Positions 33,262 to 41,033 of a DNA stretch of 51,536 nt are shown here, piece by piece. A program made the position numbers and the translations under genes. The stretch is from Bacillota bacterium (GTDB taxonomy: Bacteria > Bacillota > Sulfobacillia > Sulfobacillales > JAIMBI01). How positions within the stretch are numbered: position 1 is the first letter of the stretch; each line of letters starts with the position of its first letter. The stretch covers positions 1-51,536 of the forward strand of contig JAJZWS010000017.1 of assembly GCA_021846565.1 (NCBI GenBank). The letters run 5' to 3'. The notes below the pieces were generated by a model that was not told the DNA's origin, searched no databases, and saw nothing but the letters and a program-made list of their open reading frames with translations.

Positions 33262-33618
33262 ATGACGACCGATGAACCGGGTTCCGTCGCAGACCAGATG
33301 GTGCCAACAGACCAAGGGGAGCTCGCCGTTTACGAGGTGTTTGCCCAAACCAGCGAGCGAGGGACGGTGGAGTGGCAGGCCAGCCTGCTTGCCGGGTCGC
33401 CGGCGATGGCGCTCATGCTGGCACGGGAAAATTTTCTGCGCCGCCGAGAGATTTTCGACCTGTGGGTGGTGCCGCGCGATGCCGTGGCCCGGGCGGAGGG
33501 GGCGGATGAGTTGTTTCGCCTGCCCAAGACCTATCGCGAGGTGTCCGATTACCAGTATCTCGTCGGAAAGTGGCGGCAGTACCATCAACAGGCCATGACG
33601 CGCGACACCATGGCCTAG
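33262..33618 (+). CDS. paaB: phenylacetyl-CoA 1,2-epoxidase structural subunit PaaB
   Basis: The product has 118 residues, slightly longer than the usual ~95. It contains the PaaB pattern: YEVFAQTSERGTVEWQASLLAGSPAMALMLARENFLRR and IFDLWVVPRDAV. PaaB bridges PaaAC dimers in the epoxidase complex. The C-terminal extension (FRLPKTYREVSDYQYL) is also seen in other Gram-positive homologues. It starts 3 nt after paaA and is followed by paaC after 25 nt. Confidence 0.93.
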   Translation: MTTDEPGSVADQMVPTDQGELAVYEVFAQTSERGTVEWQASLLAGSPAMALMLARENFLRRREIFDLWVVPRDAVARAEGADELFRLPKTYREVSDYQYLVGKWRQYHQQAMTRDTMA

Positions 33619-33643
33619 CGCCAAGGCGGAAGGGGATGGGGAC

Positions 33644-34432
33644 ATGGCGGTCGACCGATACCACCTGGCACTCACGGAACTTTTGATGCAGTTGGCGGAC
33701 GACGACTTGGTGGTGGCTACGCGGGCGGGCGAGTGGCTGGGGCTGGCCCCCCATTTGGAAGAGGACGTGGCCTTTTCGTCGATTGCCCAGGATGAGATGG
33801 GGCACGCGGCCACCTACTTCAGTCTCTTGGCGACCATCCACGGCGGCGATCGGGACGACCTGGCGCATCTGCGGCCGACGATGGCCCGGCGCAACAGCGT
33901 GATGCTGGAGCGGCCCAACGGGCGCGGAACGTACCGAGACGAGCCCCACTTCGACTGGGCATACGCCTTGGCGCGTCACTTTTTTTACGACACCCTGGAG
34001 ATCGCCCGGCTGGACCGCCTAGTGCAGTCGGCCCACCGGCCGCTGGCAGAGGCCGCGGCCAAGATTCGGCGCGAGGAGCGCTACCACAGCCAGCATCATG
34101 CCATGTGGCTCCGCGACATCGCGCGCGGGGGGGCCGAATACCGCCGGCGGTTGCAGATTGCGCTGGACCGGGCGGCCGCCGACGCCGTCGACTTGGCCAG
34201 TGTCGGGCCGATGGCCGCCGAGATGGAGACGTTCGGCCTGTTGCCCGATGCGTCGCATCTGGGCGATGACTGGCGCGCCCGGGTGGTCCAGGCACTGGAT
34301 CCTTTGGGCTGGTCGCTGCCCCCCCTAGGGGGTACGTTGAACGGCCGACACGGTGAACACACCCAGGATCTGACCCTGTTGTTGCGGGACCTCGGCGAAG
34401 TGTACCGGTCCAGTCCGGGGGCGTCGTGGTAG
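33644..34432 (+). CDS. paaC: phenylacetyl-CoA 1,2-epoxidase structural subunit PaaC
   Basis: The product has 262 residues, a ferritin-like fold related to PaaA. It contains LMQLADDDLVVATRAGEWLGLAPHLEEDVAFSSIAQDEMGHAATYFSLL and EERYHSQHHAMWL, the known PaaC blocks. In the complex it pairs with PaaA but does not hold the active di-iron site. AAGGGGATGGGG is placed a little upstream of the ATG. Its end overlaps the paaD start. Confidence 0.94.
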   Translation: MAVDRYHLALTELLMQLADDDLVVATRAGEWLGLAPHLEEDVAFSSIAQDEMGHAATYFSLLATIHGGDRDDLAHLRPTMARRNSVMLERPNGRGTYRDEPHFDWAYALARHFFYDTLEIARLDRLVQSAHRPLAEAAAKIRREERYHSQHHAMWLRDIARGGAEYRRRLQIALDRAAADAVDLASVGPMAAEMETFGLLPDASHLGDDWRARVVQALDPLGWSLPPLGGTLNGRHGEHTQDLTLLLRDLGEVYRSSPGASW

Positions 34433-34935
34433 CCGCACCGGCGGCTCGTCACCCGCGGGCGCAGCAGGTGATGGCGGCGCTGGACCAAGTGATGGATCCC
34501 GAGATGCCGGGGGTGAGCCTGGTCGCCCTGGGGATGGTGCATGCCGTGGATGTGGGCCGCGAGCGTATTCACATCAGCCTGTTGCCCACGTTCGTCGGGT
34601 GCCCGGCTTTGGACGTCATGCGAGCCCAGGCGGTGAAGGCGGTGAGTCAGGCCACGGGCGTCGAGCCGCACGAGATCGTCGTCGAGTACACGTCCGCCGT
34701 ACCCTGGACATCCGACCGCGTGGCGCCGTCCTGCTATCGGGCCCTCACGTCGCGGGGCATTGCGCCTCCGCCGCGCGTGACCGAGAACGTGATGACAGAG
34801 ATGCCCCCGATGGCATGTCCGTGGTGCGGATCCACCGACACGGAGTCGGAAGGGGTGTTTGGGCCCACGGCGTGTCGGTCCATCTACTACTGCCGTGCGT
34901 GCCGCAACCCCTTTGAAGCCATGAAACCGGTTTGA
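34426..34935 (+). CDS. paaD: PaaD, maturation factor of the phenylacetyl-CoA epoxidase
   Basis: The product has 169 residues. An N-terminal MIP18/DUF59 domain (VMAALDQVMDPEMPGVSLVALGMVHAV, and LLPTFVGCPALDVM with the conserved Cys) is followed by a C-terminal zinc-ribbon with CPWCGS and YYCRACRNPFEAMKP. PaaD is thought to help insert metal or Fe-S into the Paa enzymes. The GTG start overlaps paaC by 7 nt. In many genomes paaE follows; here the operon ends and the next gene is convergent. Confidence 0.93.
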   Translation: MVAAPAARHPRAQQVMAALDQVMDPEMPGVSLVALGMVHAVDVGRERIHISLLPTFVGCPALDVMRAQAVKAVSQATGVEPHEIVVEYTSAVPWTSDRVAPSCYRALTSRGIAPPPRVTENVMTEMPPMACPWCGSTDTESEGVFGPTACRSIYYCRACRNPFEAMKPV

Positions 34936-34944
34936 GGGGACTGG

Positions 34945-34978
34945 GGCTCAGCGGGTCGGCCCTATGCCTCGCTAAGCC
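34945..34978. terminator. weak hairpin between paaD and the MFS gene
   Basis: GGCTCAGCG (34945-34953) can pair with CGCTAAGCC (34970-34978) with one mismatch around a 16-nt loop. It overlaps the stop codon of the convergent MFS gene. No T tract is seen. Confidence 0.3.
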
Positions 34979-36180
34979 GGAGGCGCTGTCGCCGGCGTGG
35001 TGCGTTCCGTTGAGATGCGGGACCACACCCGCGCGCTGGCGAGCGGGATGAGGGTGCAGCTGAGCCCCACGCCCAACCACTGAAAGGCCGCCCCCATCCC
35101 GTTGATCTGGCTCACGACCCCGAAGACCAGGGGCACCAGGAGCATGGCGGCGGACCAAAAGACGTTGACCACGGCGATGGCGGAAGCCCGGTCGACATCA
35201 GCCACGGCCCCCACCACCAGCGTGAGATACAGCACCGCGACCGGGGCCGACAGGAATCCCGTCGCGATCAGAGCGGCCGCGACGAGCCACGACGTGGACG
35301 TGGCCCCCGTCAGGAAAATCCCGGCCGCCATGCCGCCTACGCCGAGGAGGACACCCGTGCGCTGGCCGGTCCAGCGCAGCAGGCGGCCTGCCATAAAGCT
35401 TCCCAGGATGGTTCCGACGTTGCGCAGCGCGGTGACCAGGCTTGCCGTCGTCGTGGAGTGGGTGAGGTGTAGCACCCACAGCGGATAAAACGATTGCACC
35501 AGCGCCTGCGGGACGGCGGCCAGTAGGGCAATGCCCCCGGCCACCCACACCGTCGAGTAGCGGAACAGCGAAGGCAGGCGGCGCAGGGCCGGCAGCACCT
35601 GCTCATGGTGGCGGTCGGCTGCCAGGGACACCAGGCCCATGGTGAGCAGGAGCGCAGTGACTTGGACCCCCGTGATTAGTCCGAAAATCGCGCGATAGCC
35701 CACCAGCCCGACCAAGGGCCCGGTGGCCACGATGCCAATGAGACCGCCGAGATTGGCTCCCCCGGTAAAGTGCCCCAGCCGCGTGGCGATGTCGCCGGGC
35801 AGCCGCGTGATGTAAGACTGGGCAGAGGTCCAAAACAGCCCGCGCATGGCGCCGCTGAAAACCTGGGCGGCCACCAGACCCACCACGCTGGTGTAGCCCA
35901 CCCACGGGGCCAAGCCGGCCAACACCGCGAGGCCGAGGGATACGCGCAGGATGCGTACTTCCCCAAACACGGCCGTAAACGGCCCACTGAGCACGCGCTG
36001 CAGGACGAGGAACACCCCTGGAAGCGCCGTCAGCAGGGCAATCGTGAAAATCGGGAAGTGCCGACTCGCGGCATACAACGGAATGGCGAAAGACAGCATC
36101 AGATATCCTATGTTGAATACCCATCCGATCGCGGTCACTTGCTTAGCCGATCGGGAGATGGACGCTGGCGCGACGATCAT
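34972..36180 (-). CDS. major facilitator superfamily transporter
   Basis: The product has 402 residues and about 12 membrane helices in two halves, with a long cytosolic loop in the middle (VSLAADRHHEQVLPALRRLPSLFR). The loop between helices 2 and 3 (VLSGPFTAVFGEVRILRVS) is the MFS signature region in altered form. The substrate is unknown. Being convergent with paaABCD it might export or import aromatic acids, but nothing in the sequence shows this. The ATG has AAAGGAG about 8 nt upstream. Confidence 0.88.
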   Translation of the reverse strand: MIVAPASISRSAKQVTAIGWVFNIGYLMLSFAIPLYAASRHFPIFTIALLTALPGVFLVLQRVLSGPFTAVFGEVRILRVSLGLAVLAGLAPWVGYTSVVGLVAAQVFSGAMRGLFWTSAQSYITRLPGDIATRLGHFTGGANLGGLIGIVATGPLVGLVGYRAIFGLITGVQVTALLLTMGLVSLAADRHHEQVLPALRRLPSLFRYSTVWVAGGIALLAAVPQALVQSFYPLWVLHLTHSTTTASLVTALRNVGTILGSFMAGRLLRWTGQRTGVLLGVGGMAAGIFLTGATSTSWLVAAALIATGFLSAPVAVLYLTLVVGAVADVDRASAIAVVNVFWSAAMLLVPLVFGVVSQINGMGAAFQWLGVGLSCTLIPLASARVWSRISTERTTPATAPPA

Positions 36181-36567
36181 GCGGCGCGGCTCCTTTCACG
36201 GATGCGGATGGGTCCTTGCCGGCGAGAGACCCGTCCGCGGAACCCGGGCCGCCGGCTCGCGACAGCACGACCCAGCGAACAGGGGGCATCGCGCCCGGAA
36301 TGCAGAGGGGCCGCGGGTATGACGCGGCATTCGGGCACCCTGAGGTCGACCCATCTCGTCCAGCATACCGCGACAGGACGACGGCGCCAAGGTGGGCGCC
36401 GCTGCGACCCCCGCGCCGCCTCGCACACACGGCAGCGTGTTGAGATGCGGCGTCACACGTCTGGCCCGACGGCCGCGGCATAAGAACCGCTCCGGGCTCC
36501 GGTGGGTGTCTATACTGTGGATGGGCGGTTCAGCCGCTGACAGGCAGGACCCAGACGGGGGTGGGGA
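36181..36567. other. intergenic region between the MFS gene and the NrtS-like gene
   Basis: About 390 bases separate two divergent genes. No gene is supported. A TATACT box (36511-36516) about 55 nt before the NrtS-like start is a possible -10 element, without a recognisable -35 box at 17 nt. Confidence 0.35.
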
Positions 36568-36888
36568 TTGGTGGACGAGGCGCCGTGGGGCGGGCGGGGG
36601 CTTGCCTGCCGCTTTGAAACCGCGGACGGACCGGTGGTCAAGAGGCAACTGGCGGCTCTCTTGCACCCGCCGCTGGTCAAAACGGCCGCCAAGACGGCAC
36701 TGGTGGTGGGCGTCATTCTGTCCCTCATCAATCACGGCGCCGCGCTGCTGAGTGGGCGCATCACGACTGAATTGGTCTTCCAAATGCTGCTGACCTTCGC
36801 GGTGCCGTATTGCGTCGCCACCTATGGAGCCATATCCATGGCGCGAGTGCCCACCCCGGTCGACCGGTCGGAGCGCGGCGACCGCTAG
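36568..36888 (+). CDS. NrtS-like nitrate/nitrite transporter family membrane protein
   Basis: The product has 106 residues with two hydrophobic helices. The core KTALVVGVILSLINHGAALLSG and the second helix VPYCVATYGAIS match the short NrtS family, reported in cyanobacteria to support nitrate/nitrite uptake. The N-terminal ~35 residues are not conserved. TTG 36568 and GTG 36571 are both possible starts, preceded by GGGGGTGGGG. It is alone, 128 nt before the operon at 37017. Confidence 0.75.
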   Translation: MVDEAPWGGRGLACRFETADGPVVKRQLAALLHPPLVKTAAKTALVVGVILSLINHGAALLSGRITTELVFQMLLTFAVPYCVATYGAISMARVPTPVDRSERGDR

Positions 36889-36956
36889 CGCTGCCGTCGC
36901 GAAGCTCATAGGCGGGCAGCCGGCTCTCGAGCGGGCGCTGTCGGCTCGGGCTCCAA

Positions 36957-36972
36957 TGTGAACTGGCTTACA
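36957..36972 (+). promoter_or_regulatory. Crp-type binding site before the redox operon
   Basis: TGTGA-ACTGGC-TTACA matches the Crp-family half-site pattern TGTGAN6TCACA except for one base. It lies 44 nt before the first gene of an operon whose second gene encodes a Crp/Fnr regulator, which suggests autoregulation. Confidence 0.45.
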
Positions 36973-37016
36973 GACTGCGAGGGCCGCTTGGGGCAACCTC
37001 GGAGCCAAGGAGAGGC

Positions 37017-37304
37017 ATGGCCGGGACAGGGGAGGCGATTCCGATGAGTGGGGGCGAGGCCGCGGCATCAAGAGTGGACCTGTATTCTCATGTGGGCTGC
37101 TGGGGTGGGGAGGCGGCCATCGCGTGGTTGACGGAGGCGCGCATCCCCTTCCGGGTGCATGACATCGGTCAGGACCCGGCGGCCCGTGCGGCGTGGCGGT
37201 CGCTGGGGGCGCCGCCGTCCCCGGTCGTGGTCGTGGACGGCCACATCCTCCTCGGATTTGACGCCAAGACGGTTCAGGCCCTGCTGGCGGGGGGAGCAGC
37301 GTAA
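37017..37304 (+). CDS. glutaredoxin-like protein with a single active-site cysteine
   Basis: The product has 95 residues. The thioredoxin-fold opening is VDLYSHVGCWGGEAAIAWL, where the active-site motif is C-W-G-G instead of CxxC or CGFS, then a Grx-type cis-Pro region (APPSPVVVVDGHILLGFDA). It would act as a monothiol redox or binding protein in the cytosol. The ATG has AAGGAGAGG 5 nt upstream. First gene of a seven-gene operon, overlapping the Crp/Fnr gene by one base. A second Trx-fold protein and a candidate selenoprotein redoxin are encoded further down. Confidence 0.85.
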   Translation: MAGTGEAIPMSGGEAAASRVDLYSHVGCWGGEAAIAWLTEARIPFRVHDIGQDPAARAAWRSLGAPPSPVVVVDGHILLGFDAKTVQALLAGGAA

Positions 37305-38035
37305 TGCCAAACAGCGAAGCCGAGCGCACCGCCGTGGACCGTCGTGAGAAACTTGGTTATCTGCGGCGCATCGATCTGCTGCAAGAACTCAGCGCGGAGG
37401 ACCTCCAGGCCATTGACGCGCTGGTGCCGCTGATTTCCTATGGCGCGGGCACCGTACTGTACGAGCCAGGCCGGCGACTGAACCGCCTGTTTTTTCTGAA
37501 GCGGGGGCAGGTGCGGCTGTACCAGCTTTCGCCGGATGGCAAGCAGCTGACGCTCGCCCTGCTGAGGGCGGGCAACATTTTCGGCGAGACCGACACCTTT
37601 GCCACGGGCGCAGGCACCTGCTATGCGGAGGCTCTCACGGACGCACTGGTGTGCACGATGACCACCGCCGACCTGATGGCGTTTATGATGAAGCGACCGC
37701 GGGTCGCGTTGCGCCTGATTCAGATTCTGTCCCGCGAGCTCAAGAGCGCCCAGGAACTGGCGGCGACTTTAGCGCTGCGGGACGTTCGCACGCGAGTGCT
37801 GCATCTGCTCACCAAATTGGCGGCGGAATACGGCGAGTGCCGCGACGGGGAGTTCACGGCGCTGGATCTCAAACTGACACACCAAGATCTGGCGCACATG
37901 GTCGGGGCCACGCGGGAGTCCGTCAGTGCGGTGCTGGGCGATTTGGGGCGCAAGGCTGTCGTGCAAACCAGCCGCGGCCGGCTGGCCATTCGCTGCGAGG
38001 AGGCGGCTCGCCTCTTGGAAGGCGACTTGCCGTAG
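37304..38035 (+). CDS. Crp/Fnr-family transcriptional regulator
   Basis: The product has 243 residues. A cyclic-nucleotide-binding fold (about 25-140; FLKRGQVRLYQLSPDGKQLTLALLRAGNIFGE) is followed by a long helix and a winged helix-turn-helix (about 165-230; LTHQDLAHMVGATRESVSAVLGDL). No Fnr-type N-terminal cysteine cluster is seen, so oxygen sensing through Fe-S is unlikely; the effector is unknown. It overlaps the preceding gene by one base (TAATG). A Crp-type site lies ahead of the operon. Confidence 0.94.
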   Translation: MPNSEAERTAVDRREKLGYLRRIDLLQELSAEDLQAIDALVPLISYGAGTVLYEPGRRLNRLFFLKRGQVRLYQLSPDGKQLTLALLRAGNIFGETDTFATGAGTCYAEALTDALVCTMTTADLMAFMMKRPRVALRLIQILSRELKSAQELAATLALRDVRTRVLHLLTKLAAEYGECRDGEFTALDLKLTHQDLAHMVGATRESVSAVLGDLGRKAVVQTSRGRLAIRCEEAARLLEGDLP

Positions 38036-38098
38036 GCGAAGGCGACAAAGGCGACGAAGAAGATTGGATGGCGGGCACTGGCGAGAGGAGGATTCCGC

Positions 38099-38386
38099 GT
38101 GCTGAACCTGTTGCCGGCGTCGGTGTCCACCATGATTGATCCCTGGCTCACAGCGGTGGGCGCGATGGTGTATGTCCTGTATGGTATCCGCTTTTGGCGT
38201 GGCCGTCCCTGGCGACTCCGCCTCCTGTACCTTTTGGGCGGGGCCGTGCTGGTCCTCGATGAGTTTGACATGCTGTGGTGGATCGAGGGGATTGGCCTGG
38301 CGCTGATTGTCTCTGCCATCCTTGGCGCATCCGCTGTAACCTCGACCGCTCAGCCGGGTCCGGCGTCGACCGGCCGGAATCCGTGA
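38099..38386 (+). CDS. small membrane protein of the redox operon
   Basis: The product has 95 residues with about three hydrophobic segments (15-32, 41-55, 58-78) and a polar tail. No family is recognised. The GTG start has GGAGG about 8 nt upstream. Its stop overlaps the GTG of the next gene (GTGA), so the two are translationally coupled and a joint role in membrane thiol chemistry is possible, though unproven. Confidence 0.75.
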   Translation: MLNLLPASVSTMIDPWLTAVGAMVYVLYGIRFWRGRPWRLRLLYLLGGAVLVLDEFDMLWWIEGIGLALIVSAILGASAVTSTAQPGPASTGRNP

Positions 38387-38712
38387 CGGCCCGGGGCACG
38401 ACGGCCGCGCTGTCCATCGTGATTTATCGCATTACGGGTCGTCAGGGACTGGTCTCGGTGCCGGACTGGGTGTGCCGGGAGTGTGATCTCACGGTAGCGG
38501 CAGTCGCGGAGGCTTGTCGACAGGCCCACGTGCCACGGGAAGCGGTCGTCGTAAAGCCCTGGCTGACGCACGTCGGGGAGGCGTGGCGCCTGGGCGCGCG
38601 CCATCCGCCCGCCGTCTTGGTGGGAGGGCACCTGTACAGCCAAGCAGTCGTGCCCGACGTGGGGGCTTTGGCGGCGTACCTCCGCCGCGCTGAGGGCGAA
38701 GGGAGGCCATAG
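38383..38712 (+). CDS. thioredoxin-fold protein with a CxxC motif
   Basis: The product has 109 residues. A first strand (SIVIYRITGR) leads to the redox motif VCRECDLTVAAVAEACRQA (Cys-Arg-Glu-Cys), and a later strand-loop GARHPPAVLVGGHLYSQAV holds a cis-Pro. This is the layout of small glutaredoxin/thioredoxin-like proteins. The GTG overlaps the preceding stop. The radical SAM gene follows after 86 nt. It may recycle the redoxin encoded at the end of the operon; that is inference. Confidence 0.72.
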   Translation: MTARGTTAALSIVIYRITGRQGLVSVPDWVCRECDLTVAAVAEACRQAHVPREAVVVKPWLTHVGEAWRLGARHPPAVLVGGHLYSQAVVPDVGALAAYLRRAEGEGRP

Positions 38713-38798
38713 GCGAGGCGTCTGACGGCCCGACCGCCGGACCCTCCCCGGGCCGCAAATCCTGCGACCAATCCGCGATGCCACAAGGAGGTCATTGG

Positions 38799-40245
38799 AT
38801 GCCGGATACCGCGACGACGTCCCGTGAAGTGTTTTACGAACTGACGCGCAGCCTCTGCCCCGAGTGCCGGCGCGTCATCGATGCCAAGGTGCTGCTGCGA
38901 GACCACCAGGTGTACCTGCGCAAGCGGTGTCCGGACCACGGCTGGTTCGAAGGGAAAATCTACGGGGATGCGGACCAGTATGTGGCGGCGGCCCGCTTCA
39001 ACAAGCCCGGCACCATCCCACAGACCTACACGACAGCCATTGACCGAGGGTGTCCCGACGACTGCGGGCTTTGTCCCGATCACGCCCAGCACATCTGCGT
39101 GGGCATCGTCGAGGTCAACACCGCGTGCAACATGTCGTGCCCGCTCTGCTTTGCCAACGCGGGTCAGGGCTACAATCTGACGTTTGCCGAGGTTGAGGGG
39201 ATTTTGGACCACTTCGTGGCGACGGAGGGCCACCCGGAGGTGGTGCAATTTTCCGGGGGGGGAGCCCACCATCCATCCCGACATCATCCGCATGGTGGAA
39301 GCGGCTCAGGCGCGCGGCATCCGTCAGGTCATGATCAATACGAACGGCAAACGCCTGGCGGACGACGACGCTTTTCTGGCGCAGGTGGCCCAGTTAAAGC
39401 CCTCATTGTACTTTCAGTTCGATGGGTTCGCTCGGAACACCTACGCCACCTTGCGGGGGGAGCCCGATCTTCTGTCCACCAAGTTGCGCGCCCTGGATCG
39501 GGTGGCCGAAGCTGGCTTGTCCGTCATCCTCGTGCCGGCGGTGGAGCAGGGCGTGAATCTCCACGAGGTGGGGCGCATCGTGGAGTTCGGGCTGACCCAT
39601 CCGGCGGTGCGGGGCATTAACTTTCAGCCAGCGTTTCACTCGGGGCGGCATCCGGATCACGATCCGCTCCAGCGGTTGACGATTCCCGACATCACTCGAG
39701 CGATTGCCGAGCAGACGGGTGGCCAGTTTCTGCAATCCGACTTCCTCCCCATCCCCTGTTGCTTCCCCACCTGCAATTCTGTCAGCTATGCGTTTACGAA
39801 TGGCGACGGAGTGCTGCCGCTGGCCCGGCTCATCAATCTGGAGAACTATCTCGACTACATAGCCAATCGCGTGCTGCCGGATCAGGACGCCATTCGGTCC
39901 GCCCTGGAAGCCCTGTGGTCGTCGGCCGCCGTGCCGGGTACGGCCAGCTTCGGCGCGGATGTGCTGCAGGCGTGTACGGTGTGCGGTATCACGGGGCCGC
40001 AGGATTTGGGAGCGGCGGGCAACTCGCTGTTTATGATCCTGCTCCAGGACTTTTTGGACCCCTGGACGTTCACCCAGAAAAACGTGATGAAGTGCTGCAA
40101 GGCGGTGCTGCTGCCGGACGGCAAGCAGATCCCGTTCTGCGCGTACAACAACGTGGGCTATCGGGAACTGGCGCGCGCACAACTGGCGCGGCGCCGTCGG
40201 GGATCCGCCACCCCGCTGGTGTTTGAGGGAGGTCCGGTCCAATGA
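38799..40245 (+). CDS. radical SAM enzyme of the MJ0619/tetraether-synthase-like family, with a frameshift in a G8 tract
   Basis: Corrected for one extra base, the product is about 481 residues. The N-terminal domain has the family pattern of Cys motifs: SLCPECRRVIDAKV (C20, C23), RKRCPDHGWFEGKI (C44) and RGCPDDCGLCPDHAQHIC (C85, C89, C92, C100). The radical SAM cluster motif is C110/C114/C117 in ACNMSCPLCFAN. The GGEP motif that binds SAM falls exactly at the frameshift: TTTTCC is followed by eight G (39255-39262), while seven would give FSGGEPTIHPD. Downstream the frame continues intact (IRQVMINTNGKRLA, CCFPTCNS, MKCCKAVLLPDGKQIPFCAYNN). MJ0619 relatives join lipid chains into tetraethers or modify lipids; a different substrate is possible. 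The ATG at 38799 has AAGGAGG upstream. It overlaps the methyltransferase gene by 4 nt. Confidence 0.82.
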
Positions 40246-41033
40246 TGCGGGAGGATCCCAGCGTGATCAAGCAGTGTTGTGCAGCGGCGTACGCGACCCC
40301 GTGGGTCGCGCTGCTGCTGGGGGAGTCCTGGCATCCGGGGGGCTTGGATCTGACGGAGCACTTGGGACGCGCGCTCGCCCTCACCCCGCGCGATGTGGTG
40401 GCCGACGTGGCGGCGGGGGAGGGAGCCTCCGCCCGGCACCTGGCGGCGCGCTTTGGGTGCGAGGTGTGGGCCCTCGACCTCGGCGAGGCTCAGGTGGCTC
40501 GGGGGCAATCCCGCGATGCCCGCCAGGGCGGCGCTCCAGTCCGCTTCCAGCAGGGCGACGCCGAAGCGCTGCCCTGGGCGGCGGGCAGTGTCGACGTGGT
40601 GCTGTGCGAGTGTGCGCTCTGCACGTTTCCCAGCCCGGAGACCGCGGTGCAGGAGTGGGCGCGGGTCGTAAAGCCGGGTGGGCGGATTGGGCTGACGGAT
40701 GTGACGCGCCGAGGTCCACTGCCCGCGGCCTTGGACAATCTGGCGGGCTGGGTGGGGTGCCTCGCGGGAGCCCGGCCCGTCGAGGCGTACGCGGATCTGC
40801 TGACGACCGCGGGGTTTCAGGTGCTTCGCCGCGAAGACCGCAGCGCGGACCTGAGTGTGCTGGTTGCGCGCATAGGGCAGGCGCTGCTTACGTGGTTGCA
40901 GTTCCAGGGCCCGGGGGCCTCTCTGGGGGGGTTGGACCGGGCGGCGGTCGAGGGCCTATGGGCGGCCATTCAGGAGGCGATTGGGCGTCACGAACTCGGG
41001 TACGCCCTCCTCACGGCTAGGCGCCCCGCATGA
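40242..41033 (+). CDS. class I SAM-dependent methyltransferase
   Basis: The product has 263 residues. Rossmann motif I is VVADVAAGEGASARHLAARFG, the acidic strand 2 end is VWALDLGEA, and later blocks are GDAEALPW, VVLCECALCTFPSP and GGRIGLTDVTRRG. The N-terminal signature IKQCCAAAYATPW...GESWHPGGLDLTEHL, with a Cys-Cys pair and HPGG, marks a subgroup I know only as uncharacterised methyltransferases, distantly like arsenite methyltransferases. Extra cysteines (CECALC) could bind metal or a metalloid. The ATG overlaps the radical SAM stop and its own stop overlaps the redoxin start, so the three genes are translationally coupled. Confidence 0.88.
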   Translation: MMREDPSVIKQCCAAAYATPWVALLLGESWHPGGLDLTEHLGRALALTPRDVVADVAAGEGASARHLAARFGCEVWALDLGEAQVARGQSRDARQGGAPVRFQQGDAEALPWAAGSVDVVLCECALCTFPSPETAVQEWARVVKPGGRIGLTDVTRRGPLPAALDNLAGWVGCLAGARPVEAYADLLTTAGFQVLRREDRSADLSVLVARIGQALLTWLQFQGPGASLGGLDRAAVEGLWAAIQEAIGRHELGYALLTARRPA

